From NCBI GenBank assembly GCA_008638375.1, contig CM018048.1, forward strand, positions 51,851,847 to 51,915,846: DNA of 64,000 bases, written 5' to 3'. Origin of the DNA: Nyssa sinensis (taxonomy: Eukaryota; Streptophyta; Magnoliopsida; Cornales; Nyssaceae). This document shows, one piece after another, positions 27,501 through 41,500 of the stretch. Position numbers and translations under genes: made by a program. Numbering within the stretch: position 1 is the stretch's first letter; every line of letters begins with the position of its first letter. The notes below the pieces were generated by a model. It saw only the letters and a program-made list of their open reading frames with translations, had not been told where the DNA came from and ran no database searches.

Positions 27501-30500
27501 ACCCTCTCACAATAACAAAAGACAAACTCCCTCTATTCTCTCTCACATACTTTCTCGAAAACTTGGGTAATATCCCCAAGATCTTAGGTTCAACTCCCAC
27601 TCCAAGGGCCACTTACCTATAAAAATACAAATATCTTTTCCCGAAAACATACATTAAATATGACCCCCCTAACCCTAAAGATGAAACTAGGCCGAAATTG
27701 CAGAACCTAGAGACCGAGTGTTGTGTGGCACCTTGTGAAGGGGGTTAGCCCCACTGAGTGCTGGTTGGCACTCTTGGTATGCGATGGGAAAACTACAAAA
27801 TTCCACGGCTTAAGGCTTATATTAAATCCCAACAAGAATTGTAAGGATTTTATTTTGGGTTGGGTGCAAGTCGGTTCAAGAATATAAGACACAATCAAGT
27901 TAATCAACATTAATATTTGAACGAAAAATATATAAAAGATTTGTAGACTGTCATGTGACTAATGTATCTGATCACCCTTTAACATATAGTAAAATTTATT
28001 TGAAATATTACTTTTAAAAACAATATCCTTTCAATGCATAGTGAACTTTATTTGATTTATGAAATATTACTTTTAAAAATCAATATTCCTTCAATGAGTT
28101 TTCAAACACGAATGTTAATGTCAAAACCATGGTAATAATGAAAAATAAATAAAAAAGGCTGTGTGATTTGACAATATGTATTTTCTCTTTGACTTTTTCT
28201 AGTGGTTATCATATTATTACAAATCTGAAAATATTTGTATTAGGAAAAGTTTAATGGATGAATCTATAGATAAGTTTCAAATAATTTGGTAAGCATATAG
28301 ATTTAAATACTATATCCGTGCACTATAGCTTGGTCAACAGATGACCCATGTGTCCATTAAATCTTATCAAATTGTGATCAGCCCTTCATTTTAGCATTTA
28401 AAATTTCTTTCTCAATATTTAGATTTACCCCCTAAACTAAATAGCTGCAGCTTCTTTGGTTTGATGATGTGAGGATGTGTGAGAGGTCATGTGCTCAAGG
28501 CTTTTAATTTGGTTTATCTTGACCTAAACAGAAAGATACTTATTTTAAAATATGGGAGCTGGTGAGTTATTATTTGTTGATTTGGGACTTTAAATGTACA
28601 GAGCTACCCTTTGTTGCTTTATGTGCCTAACAAAGCACACAATGAATTAAATATAAACAAAGTCTGGGCTGTGTGCAGAATAATCTTGTAGTCATTGCCC
28701 CATATTGGCTTTGAAAAAAAGAGTTAATGGGTATTACTTGAGTTGAGAAAGCTATGAACATATGAAGCCATCCAACATTAATTGAGAACTAAGTATTTTA
28801 CATTTGCAAAGATGAAATTATTTTTGATTGGTTCCAAAAAAATTAAGTTCTTAATGGAGTATCCTGTGTAATTTGGTGTCACAAATAGTTTTTATGAATG
28901 AAACAAAGGCATCACCATTGTATCAGAGTCTCAAATGGATATGATATGTCAATCCCAAAGTAGTGACACTAAAAATGATAATGTTCCTTCTTAGTTTTTG
29001 TCACAGAGATTTCTGTTAGTTCAGACTATCTCATGAATGACATATTCAGACTATCTCATGAATGACATAATTCCTGGGCCTGAAACTTTCCTATTACTTC
29101 TATTTGTTAAATCTTTCATTTCGAGTCTTATGCGGACTGCGTTACAGGATGCTTTAAAGTTGATTTGTGTTTTAATTTTACTTTTATGTGATATTCGAAT
29201 TTCAGGACTAATGTCTCAACTGATCCTTTCAATAATATTCATTTTGGTAAAAATGGTAGTGGTATTGATGTGTCCACTACAAGTTATAATTTTGTATTGG
29301 CTAACCGAAAGGATTTCAGACTTTTGTTTTGTTTAAACCATAGTTCTGGTATCAGGATAATCTGTAGTGTGTCCTTTAGCCTTGAGAAATTTTGCCTTTG
29401 GTATATCTTCAGTGGGATTTCTTTATTTTCGTCTCTGTTCCTTTTGATGTTGCCATTATCTTCTTCCCCATGGACTTGATGAATTCATTGTTAAGTGAAT
29501 TATCTACTGCAAAAAGTTTTTTAATGCAATGTACTTGTAGAAATTTTTTGAGTTTCTTCTAATTTCATTGGCTTCTTGATGCAGTATATTCAGAAACAGA
29601 TTGGCATACTAGAAGATGGCATTAGGAAGTCATGGGCACTTGTCAAACCATCTGAAAACAGAAGATGGTGTAGGTTCTTTTGTCTGTGGTGGCAGCATGC
29701 AGTCTATGATTTATTGTTTTCCTTGATTTTGCAATGTATTATTCAGTTATGTATTTCTCTTGTTTATTTATTTTTTGTGAACTTCCTAATGTATTTATTT
29801 TGCTGTTCAAAATAGTATTTGTGCAAGCCACTGAGCTTAATCTCATCACTTTTGTACATTGCTTGGGTGGCTGTGGTCAAATTTCATCACTAGTCTCTCT
29901 ATATTTATCATAAATCTTCGCGTGAAATAGGCAGTACGGTTAAATGAATTTGAAGGAGTTAAGGAATAAATTAATACCAATAAACTTTTAGAGGAGATAA
30001 GAATCTAAGAATGTAAAAAATTAGGAATGCGATTTATATTACAACATATTGCATTTGATATGTTTTGCATGCTATGATATTTCTGCCGTGCCAAAGTAGT
30101 GCAAACGTAATGTGCTGGAAAATTGAGCTTTATTCAATTTTCTTTTAATCTTCTTTATCAATGAGATGGAAAATCATTAACATTCAAAATGATTTCTATA
30201 TATTCCTGTCATTCTTATTTATGCAGCCAATGAAAAACTTTCGGAGACTTTGGAAAGGGATGTACTTATGTCAAACGAATCGATTGATGAGCTATTTGTT
30301 GCCACCTTTGACAACATCAAGGATTCTGCAACTGATGCTATCAGAAAAATTTGTGACTTCACAGGTGAGAATATGAACTTCACCCTATTGGTGTTTTTAT
30401 TTAATTGACCACCCAATCGGAGTGACAAATAGACTATAGCTTAAGTTTTCATCTATCAAATTAAATTAGTTTCTGAAGTTTAAATTTTCATTTCTTCCCC

Positions 30501-32488
30501 TGATTAGTAATGTTTAACATAACGCAACAATGAAAGTTTTAAGGCATAGTTAGACCCAAGTTTGCTGGTAGGTCATTTTTCTTTTTTATATATTTTTATT
30601 GGCATGTATACATGATTGAAAAATTAGATGTATGGGAAGTATGCGTTTCCACTTACTTTACTCATATGAGGCAACACACTGTCGAATCCAATGATGAAAA
30701 TATAGTTGTTAATATTCAAGTCTGGTCTTCTACTCATATTTAGTTGAATTTCACTTCTTACCTGTGTGTGATATGAGTCATATGACACACCTAAATATGA
30801 CATGCTGATTGATATGGACATGATGGGGGATGCTGAATCAAGTCTGAGATTTTAAAAAAGTTTCAAAACTCAGACTACCAATGTTGTGTCTTCCCAGTTA
30901 TATGTCAAACAATGGAAATTTAAGCATCAGACTTGCTGATTGGGTTTAGAAAAATGAGTACATCTAATACCCAGAAGCCTATATTGGCTTCTATTTTCCC
31001 TTCTTTTTTTTTTTCGGCTAGCTTGCTAGGGAATTCTTGTAAAACATGTCCCATTTATTATTGTGATTTTGGAAGCTGAGGCAGCCGGTTCCAGCTTGTA
31101 CTTATCCACCAATTTTCTTGTAGTAAATAGATTCCAGCTTGGGAATCCCAATGTACCCCTTGGGCATATGTTGAGGTTTTGAGTCTGTTTTGAATTCAAC
31201 TTACTAGGTACCAACACTCAAACCCATCGCTAGATCTAGTTTATTAATTATGAAAAAGGAAGAATAGAACAGAAAAGAGATTGTAAAAAAAGGGGAGGAG
31301 TACATAAAAGGGCTAATGTTTTCATTGAGCTTTAATTACTGGTATATAGAACACATGTTTTTAGTAAAATGACGGAAATCATATGCAGAACCTTTAATTG
31401 GTATACCGTCCAAATTCTTCAAATCTATTAGTGGGAGTAAACAGTGATTTTTAAGGGGTTGTTAATAGAGTTAGTTATGAAATTTCTTCCCACTGCCCCA
31501 AAACAACCTGCTCCATCAACCATTGGCAGATTTGAGGGCTGGCGCGCTGCCCCCTCCAAAGGGTTGCCAAAAGTTTTTTTTCCACTAAAGGTTTATTATA
31601 ATTTAGAAATTGTTCCCTTTAAAATTTTAAAATATCTACAATAACCTTCCTATATACTTCCCCCCCCCCCCCCCCCCCAACCCTCTTTATGAGTAGCCTC
31701 TGCATCCGTCATTGCCTTCAACCTTAATTCCTTCTAGGCCTGTAAACGGATCGGATCAGGGGTGATCCTAATATGATCCGTTAAGCAAAATGACCGGTCT
31801 GATCCGATCCATTAATCCAATGGATCACTTATTTTCCTATCCATATCCCTATTTGTTAATTACCGGACATCTGATCTGATAATCCAATCCTATCTGATAA
31901 GCGGTTAACTGAAGAGAAGCAGTAATACACAATAATGCAGTGTTTCCAACTCAATATCATCAAAAATGGCTGAAACAAAGATTAATAAGTATAAAATGGG
32001 TGTTCTCGAACATAGATGAAAATGACATTCCGTTAATCGAAAGAGACATAAGCATATTAATTGAAAAAAAAAAAATACTTAAATCAACTAATTAGTACAT
32101 ATCACAACTATTAGGGCATGAAACCGATTAATTGAAATAGAGAAAAATAGATTAATGGAAAAATAATTAATCAATTAATTAGTAACGTATCACAACCACA
32201 AAGGCTCCCTGATTTTTTGAGTGACTGAGATAGAAAGAGAAAGAGAACCAACCCTAGCAGTAGCTGCCTGACCATAGTGTAACAATGACTGAGTTGTCGT
32301 TGGAAAAACTGTAGCTCACCATCGCTGATGGATGAGATCGTCAGAAGCTCGCGATGGTCGCCATTGTCACTGCTCTTTGAGGTCACAAATGGGTGAGGTG
32401 CCGTTGAGAGAAGACATGCTCACTGAAGAGAAAGGTGTTTGCTGAGAGAGAAGATGTAGAAAGCTTGGGGAGTTGAGGGCGTTCATAT

Positions 32489-32524
<36 letters not shown>

Positions 32525-35500
32525 GAAGAGGCGGGGAGAGAGAGAGAGAAGGGGAGGGGAAAGATGTAGAAACCCCAAACTTTATGTTTCTTATATATGT
32601 TTTAACACCAACCGTTGGATTGATTCTTGATTCAATGGTTCAGATTAACTCCAATATTAAATATAGTTATGTTAACGGATCGGGTCATTTAAAGGATCTG
32701 ATTGGGTTAATCTATATCCGGTCCATTTAAGTAAAAATATTATCGGATTGAATTTCGGATCGGATTGGATCAAATCCGATCCATTGACAGGCCTAATTCC
32801 TTCCATTCTTTAAGCCATCATGCCTGCCTGTCTCTTTCTATTTCTCTTTGCTGCAGCAGCAGCAGCAGCAACAACAACAACAATAATAATAATATTAATC
32901 AAAGGAGCACTATGTAAAAATCCAGACATGCTTTATGCTTGCAACCAATTTTCCAGTCACTGATAATTAAAATCGCAAACTTGAATCCTCTAAATTGCCA
33001 TCTATGCCAGAGCAAAGGTACCGTGTGTTCTGCTTGTAATAAATTTCATTGAAATAACTATTGCCTAAAGCTTTGGTAAAGATATTTAAAGTTGAGCTTC
33101 AGAATAAAAATATGGAGTAATAATCCTCTTACTGCCAATTGAAAAAAAAGAGTCAATATTGCGATTTGAATAAGAACCTGATTGCCACAAAAATCTTCGT
33201 ACGATTAGAGTCTATAAATGTTAAATCATTGAAGTAGAAAACATCTATCATGTCACATGCAATATTAACTTATGGCTCTTACTTCAACCTTAGCATTGGT
33301 TATAGAAACCACACATTGTGTTTTCTTTCTTGTCATGAGGTCGCCCTTTTTTCTCTAAACCCAAAATGTTCTATAGATTTTGCGGTTTAAAGTTTCCTAG
33401 GAGCCTAGGAAGCATAATTTGTCATGACCCGTATCTTGCCTCCGTGTCTTGAGTGGAATCTTGGGCTAGGACCAACCCTAGGGCCGTGCAGAATCAAGTG
33501 AAATGCAATCTTGTAAAAATTATCACAACAATAAATATGAAAGTGGAAGGAATTTTTATTCATTTGGCACTTTGCTTGATCAGAGCTTATCTACATACAT
33601 CTTTACACATCTATATTTACATGTCATATTTTTTGGCAAGGTGATCATCATTTACTTTTAAAACCTTACATTTGGTACATAGGTACAAATCTATCTCAAG
33701 CTACATTTAGCTTTCACAAAATTCTTATTTTTCAATACCTCATCTTTGTCTTAGTTTCTCATACTGTAGCATATCTAAAAGATGGGTAGGGGAATGGGGT
33801 GAGTTAAACAAAATTCAGTGAAAAATATTAGTGTCCCGTCCTGAGTATTCATACCAAAAGCAACTTTAAATATACCATGGACATTAAACATAACTGAAAC
33901 ATTTTAATTAAATTTTCTAAAACAGAATTGCTATTTAAACATTTGGATAGAAATAAATTGCTCAATAAACCTTATAACACATAATTCAAATTAATATAGC
34001 ATGCTCATTACTACGGTCGGAATAGAAGAACCCGTGTGGACTCAAATTCTATAGACAACAGAAAAGTCACTTGTAATGACATAGAAGAGATCTTTAACGT
34101 ACTTACGGGCTTACTGGCACATTGGTCGGCAAGGACATAACAGAAAGGGGTTCGTATAATAGCATCTAATAAAATATTTCCTTTGACAGTTATAACATTT
34201 CTAAACAAATTTTCCAATCCATGGATTTCCAAAGCATTTATCAATATGATTTCAAATCATGCTTTAGACCCCTGCTTTGTCGATGTAAAACTTTGCAGCC
34301 TTGGGCCCTCAAAAGAGGTTTCCCTTCATCCGTTCAAGAGGCATAGCGTCTTTACTCAAATATATATGCTTAAACTAAAATAATAATTTTCTTTCTCAAA
34401 CAGAGATAGCTGCTGCTATCAAACCATTTAAAAGGTGCCACTTCGGGATACTGAATTACTCACCTTGTGCCTCAATGCGCTTCTTTAACTTCTTTCTTCT
34501 TCCAATGAACCCTTACATCCATATTATACACATCACATTCACATTTTAATTTAATGTAATCTCGTTCAGCAATTCTTGTCTCATTAGGGTTCACAGGTTT
34601 TTAATGAACTCCATTATATTTTAATGTTTTCTAATCTTATCTTACTTCCATTAGGGTCTCATTATAAATCTTACAGCCTTTCTAAACTTCTAGGATAGCA
34701 AATATCATCCCCACTTGGTCCCGGTTCATGTTACATTTTCAGCTTCTTATTGTGGTTTAATTTACCACTTATTTTGAGCATTCTCAAACATTGTTTGACT
34801 TAATTAACTAACTTCAATTAACGCACTTTATATGAAACTCCAACAACATTTTTCATTCTTATTTCCCATATTTAGGATTGCTCTGATGATCTAATTATGC
34901 TAATTATAATCTAGGTAGTACTAGGGTTGTTTTAGCACTATTAATTATTAACCAATGAGTTTAATCGTGATTTATTTCATGATCAGTGTTTTTCTTAATA
35001 ATCAACCTATATTTAGATATTAGCAACACAAATGAATCATGATTTATCTTTCTACATCACATATATTTTTCTTGTATCTATATAGCTACTTTTCATGCCA
35101 AACATGTTAGGATTTCAAGACTTCTTTAGAGTTCCATTCTATTCTAATTGCACTCCCAATTCTTAGTCATTTTTTAGTGTTTCTTTTCCAATTAAATGAA
35201 AGAATAAGATTTTAAGGTAAGAATTCATACCTTGATTGTTCAAGAATCCAAACTCGGTTAGTTTTCCTTGGCTTTCTTTCTTTTTCCTTCTTTTTCCCTC
35301 GTTTTCTCTTTCTTTCTTTCTTGTTCTGTAATTCTGTCTAACCCCTTTAGAGAGCTCCTTGCTTGTCTCTACTACTCATTTTCTAAGACATAACAAATAC
35401 AAACTTGTATCTATAGGTGGGCTAGGTGTCACTTTGTGCATCTTCACAAATTTGCGGTGTCTTACTCTTATTAAGCCTACACTTTCTCTCTTCTAATAAT

Positions 35501-38500
35501 CTGATGTTTGTTCCTTTTATATGAATTAATCATATGTATATTATTTATACACACATACACATATAGGCAATTCTCTATATAAGCTAGCTCCTTAATAATA
35601 GTCAAAATTTGTAAGCTATATCTTTCAAATTTGCGGGTCCTATGCCCATGTGACTTTTTGTCTTACTTATCTTTGCCTAGTTGAAATCAATTTCGCTAAT
35701 TATAGGATTAGGCTTTGTAACCTAGGATTAGTTCAGGCTTATAGAAATTAATCATCTTAATTCAACCAATTAGATTAACGTAATTAACTAATCATGCATT
35801 AAGGTTGCCAATCAAAATAATTAGCTTAGAGATAACCATTTCAATTGCTTTTCAATAACTTATCACAAAATAGGTTAACTTAGTTAAGCATGCTCTAATT
35901 ATGCTCAACCCCCTACAACAAGACTTAAAGTATTGACCTAATTAAACATGTTTTAGCTCAATAATAATTTTAAAAGCCTACTAGAAACATCATTTTGTTC
36001 ATAATTTAGTCTTGCTAGGAGACTTTGATTGTTGCCTTTCTAACTACTCAAACTAATAAACTTAATATATACTTTGAATTACATAATTATGCATAAGGTA
36101 AACTCTAATCCATACTTTATCATTCTTTGAAGGGAATTCAAATATGGCAATAGAAGGTAATGACAACAATAGGATCTAGGGTATCACACTTCTCAGGAAG
36201 ACCCATGTTCTTGTCCAGCATGAAAGACATCAACATTGTTGGACGTTCACCTAACATCTTATAGACACGTCCATAATTTAAAAGTGGAATTTATAATTTT
36301 GGACACCTTGCTAATGCTTCTTGGACAATCGTCACCATGTTACCAACTAACGTGGGGAAAAAGTATACTTGTATAGAAAAACCAAATTATGGGTTTATAT
36401 ATAATAAAATTACAGAAGTCTGCAGATCTGTAACAAACTGAAGGAAGATACATAGGTTTTGTCTAAGGAATGGGGGTGTGAGGAGTGCATGAATCCTCAT
36501 GGTTATTAGTGTATACATATACATATACATATATACCTATGTAAGAACACGTGCACACGTTCTCTCCTTGTCATGTTTATGCTTGGGCAATATAGAAAAT
36601 AATTGATTATTATGATTCAAAAGTTATCAGTTGCATGTCACAACCATACGATTTTATACAAGTTAATCATAAATGATTTGTCACATACATTACAATTTAT
36701 ACTTAAAAAAAATGTATTTCTTTGTTATTGTGACCTTGCAATGTCTGTGTTGTCCTTTTTAATGATTTGCTGCATCGGCGTGTCAGTGTAGTGTCGTGTT
36801 ATGTCTACATCCATGCTTCAAAGTTAGGAGCACTCTTAGTAAGGTTGTTGGTGTTAGATCACCAATTGCTTTAAAAGCTTAAGTTGTTAGAGAATGGGCC
36901 AATAATGTATATCAAGCTCTCAACACTCCTCCTTACGTACGACCCTGGACTCACAGGTAAAGAGACAAAGAAACCACATACAAATGCAAAGGAGAAGAGA
37001 GTGCAAATGCAAATGGGGAATAAATGCAAATAGAGAAACTTGAACTCAAGACCTCTCACAACAAAGGCTCTGATACCATGTTAGATTAACAGTTGCTCCA
37101 AAAGCTTAAGCTATTAGAAAATAGACCAACAATGTATATCAAACTCTCAACAATTGGTACTCTAATAGGAAAGATTATACCTAGAGGGTAAATTGTTAGG
37201 TATATTGACTTTCTAGAGCCTTCTATTCTTTCTTGGATTACCTAATAGAAAGTAATTTTGCAAAACAATAATTGAGAAGAGAAAAAAAAGTAGTTTCACC
37301 AGAAAAGACGAAAAAAGGAATATAGAGTTTCTGTTGGCTATTTCTGAAATGATCTTATCCCTTTAATCATTAAGTTTTGTAAGTAGAGGGCTGCCTCATG
37401 GAGACCTATCAAAATAAACCTTCATAAACAGAAGTGTAGACCACTTCTCTGTCATGTTCAACTATACTGTGCCCAAGTTTCTGATAGGTACATTTCCAAC
37501 TCTTCTGTCAACATTTAATGGGTAAAAATACTAATGCCAAGCAAGACAAGGTAAACAATCATTTCTTAGGACTTTTTTTTGGATAAGTAAGAAGATCATG
37601 TATATAGATGGGCACCTTGCGAGCAACCCATTTACAAAAAGAGATATAAGAAAAATTATCCTTCACATTTCAACTCATCGATAAAATCCAAAATACTATG
37701 TGAAGAGTCCGAGGAACCGTTGGAGATCAAAAAATGTAGAAGAAAGTTTAGCAATTGTTTTTAATGCCATATATTGGAGCTTCAACATCCTCAAAAAGTT
37801 GTCTATTCTGCTCCGCTCCCACCAAATACACCGCGTGAAGCACAAGGGGCTCGACACTCCAAATTTTATAAGCTCAACATTTTACTTTCACCCTTCTCCA
37901 ACTCCAAAAAGATCGATAACCAAGCTAGGCATGGCCCAAGAAACACCAAAAAAGGGAGGAAAGCATGGTGCACGTCTCCCTCTCCCTAGCAACCTCACAA
38001 TGAAGAAGGAGATGACTAACAGCTTTTCCTTCTTTTTTGCACATTGCACAGCTGTTGATGATGACGTTACCCCTCTTTTGTAGATTATCCATGATTAAGA
38101 TTGCATTAAGGGCTGCAGTTGAAAAAAAAAAAAAAAAGGTGACTTCAGATGGAGCTTTAACTCTCCAAATATTTTTTCAAGGGAAGGCAGTCTCCTACCT
38201 GAAGAACCTGGAAAAACGATTTCACTTTGAACCACCCTTTCCTCTTGGACTGTAATAATGCTATCTGCTGAATTCCTCCTCACCCGGACAGCATAAAGAA
38301 GCTCAAAGAGACAGACAATCTCTTCCAATTCTCAATCCTGCAGGTTCCCTAAAACCTTGGCTCCCTACACATCATTAGAAGTGAAGTGAAGAAAATCTGA
38401 GACGAGCTTCCCTATCCACCATGATTCTAAACAAAAAAGCGAAAATGGTTCTTATAGGACTATCCTTGCACCACTTGTTATGCCAGAATCTAATCTTTTT

Positions 38501-41500
38501 ACCATCTCTTACCTCAAATCTAATAAAACCCAAAAAGCCATACCATTTTAAGCCAATTTTATGTGCCTGGATCTGTTTCAACCTTTGAGATCCTCAAAGT
38601 CATTCTTGATCTTGTCTCTTAAGGGTGAAAACTATTGCAAATTTGGGAGTTTTTCTCATGAAAGACTTCCTTTCTGCTGGAGAAGACTAAGGTGGAAAAA
38701 TTTCTTTATCTTTTCTTGCAAGGATGGAGAAGTAGAGCAATAACTAGAGGGCCTGGCATATGCAGGGGAGAGGCAAGTGTTTTAATTCTGGAAAACTGAT
38801 GGTATCGATGGAATTAATTTTTCTTACCAGTTGCCAGAAAGATTTGTATTGTGTACTTCATGTAGTTGGGAAATGCTTTGTTGAATTGTATAAATAAATG
38901 ACAGAACAGTAACAGTGATAAGAAGAAAAAAACTTTAACAAAGCCTATACAATTATATACTCATTTGAGAAAAAAATGGAGCTTTCAAAGGTGCTTTGCA
39001 TGATATGATAATGAGGTAGTTTTCTCTCGTATGAAGAGGTCTCATGAACTGGTGACAGATTTTTTTTAGGTTTTGTATTACTTTGTTTGCTCTCTTCTTC
39101 TTTTCTTTTTCATTTTCTTTTTAAGCCTTGAGGTCACGTTTGGTACACAGAAATAGGCTCAAGAATGAAATGGTCCTTCCCAAGTCTATTCCAATTTGGT
39201 AAGGCCGAATATAACGGAATGGGATTTCCTTCGTAGTGTTTATTCCCACACAACATGGGAATAACCTTTCCTTTCCAAATTTTGAGGAAACGAGAAAAGA
39301 AAAAGATTTTATTTTTTAGAAGGGAGATAGGCAATGGGTGGGTGTGCAGGAGTGTTTAATTTATAATATTGACCTTTTGGATGCATTTTTTATGGTCTTA
39401 GAATATGAACCTGTTAAAAATAGTTTAATTAGTTTATATTTATAGAGGTATTTTTGGATATCTAACTTAAATTTAATTCCATTTCTACAATTGAATTTTT
39501 CAAGTCAAATGCTGGAACGAAATGGAATCACCATCTCACTCTTGGATATTTAGTCAAATAAAGGAATAAAAGACTATTCCTATTCTGTTCCTGCTCCATT
39601 CCATTCTTAAATCCATTTTGTTCCTACCTTATTTCATTCCTATGTACCAAACATAGCATAAGTGGTATTAGCATTACCACTTTTTTTTCTTTAAACCCCC
39701 CCAAAAAAAGCACAATCACAATCTATTTACAGTACACCCGAAGTTTTCTTTATATTTTAGTTTTTTAGAACTGAAACTTATTGGGATATGAAGAACTAAA
39801 TATCCAAGTGACTTCTGAAATATCTTATAATATTCAAATTCTAATTGATATAATTATGCTTTCATGATTTATTTTGGTCTTAGTGCTTGCAAAAGTTATT
39901 AATCTAAGCCTTCTTCTATAAAATTTACTATGTAGCTGTGCCTTGGAATCTGAGTACTTTTTACTTCTATTTAATTATTTACTCAATTACTTCGTTTTTG
40001 ATGCTTGCAAAAGACATTTAGCCTAAGCCTTTGTCCACTAAATATTTTTAGGAGCAAGAGTTGTGTTTTGGGATTTGAGAGACTCGTTCCTGTTTCGTTT
40101 ATATCACGGTAGTGTTGAAGGTGCTCGCCTGGACAGTATTCTTCCACATTTTGATACTGTAAGTTATTTAAATAATGTGTGTGTGTGTGTGTGTGTGTGT
40201 GTTTGTGTATTTATGCATGTCAAAACCCTTTGTATTTCTCAACATTAAGATCCATTGGGTGTAATCTTTATTCTGAGAGGCATCTATGTAGGTGCTCAAT
40301 CATATATGTGGTTTGATTGATGATAATCTCAGAGACCGTGTGGTGTCAAGCATCTGCAGTGCATCATTGGTATGGTCTTATTATAATGAAATTATTTGTC
40401 AAAGCCCATTCTGTGTGGTTCTGACTTTGTATATTGATGTAGGAAGGTTATGCCTGGGTTCTGCTGGATGGAGGCCCTTCTCGTGCATTTTCCGATTCTG
40501 ATATCACAATGATGGAAGATGACCTTAATATGTTAAAGGTATATATTTTTCTCCTATTTCATGGTAGCAATACTAAAATTTCTTTTTGTGTTTACTGATT
40601 CTGAGTAGTTCAAGATTGATACTTTTTTTCTAGAGAGAAATAAGAACTTTGTTACTAAAAAATAAAAACATCCCAAACAACATAAAAAAGAAGCTCCTAG
40701 CTAGCATTGCAGCTACGTGAGTGTCCTTGAGAGCACTTCTGTCTACTTTAATAACATTAAAACAGTTCAAAGAGAGACATACATCATAATATCCATATTA
40801 ATATTAAGAGTAAATTACACAGACCTCTTCTGAAATTTATGATAATTACACTGACCATCCCTGAGGTCTCTGAAATTACATTGACCTTCCCTACTTTACA
40901 AAATAATATACAGATACCTCTCTCCTGTCATTTTTTTTTCAAAATGACAAAACCGTCCCTTTTATTTATTTATTTTTACATTTTTTCAATTTTGACCAAT
41001 TTATTCTAACTTTTTAAAAATATTTTTTAATTTTTTTATTTAAAAATAAATTTAAGGTAAATAACTTATTTTTATTTTATATAAAAATAAATTTAAGGTT
41101 TTTATCAATATTTATTTGAAAAATGAAAAAAAATTAGTCAAGATTTAAAAAATTGAAAAAATAATATGAAAGCGGTAATTTTGTCATTTTGAAGAAAAAA
41201 ATTGACTGAAGGGGTATATATTATTTTGTAAAGTAGGTGAGGTCAGTTTAATATACCCTAATATTAATAAGATCTTTGTCCCCTGACGGATCCAACTTGA
41301 ACATGGAGAGTATTGTAGCAGGCTGTCTTCATCTGGACACATTTCAGACCTTTGCACACCACCTATATAACCGCATGTAAGCAAGCATGAACTTCTATCT
41401 GTAGACCTGATAAAGCCCTAATTGAGAGTTTCCTTGACAGCACTTCTGTCCACTTTAATAACATTAAAACAGTACAAAAGAGACACACATCATAAAATCC

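Noticed and set aside
32171..32386. 71-residue - strand frame inside the hAT element as a transposase
   Set aside because: It has no hAT dimerisation or BED zinc-finger motif and is too short.
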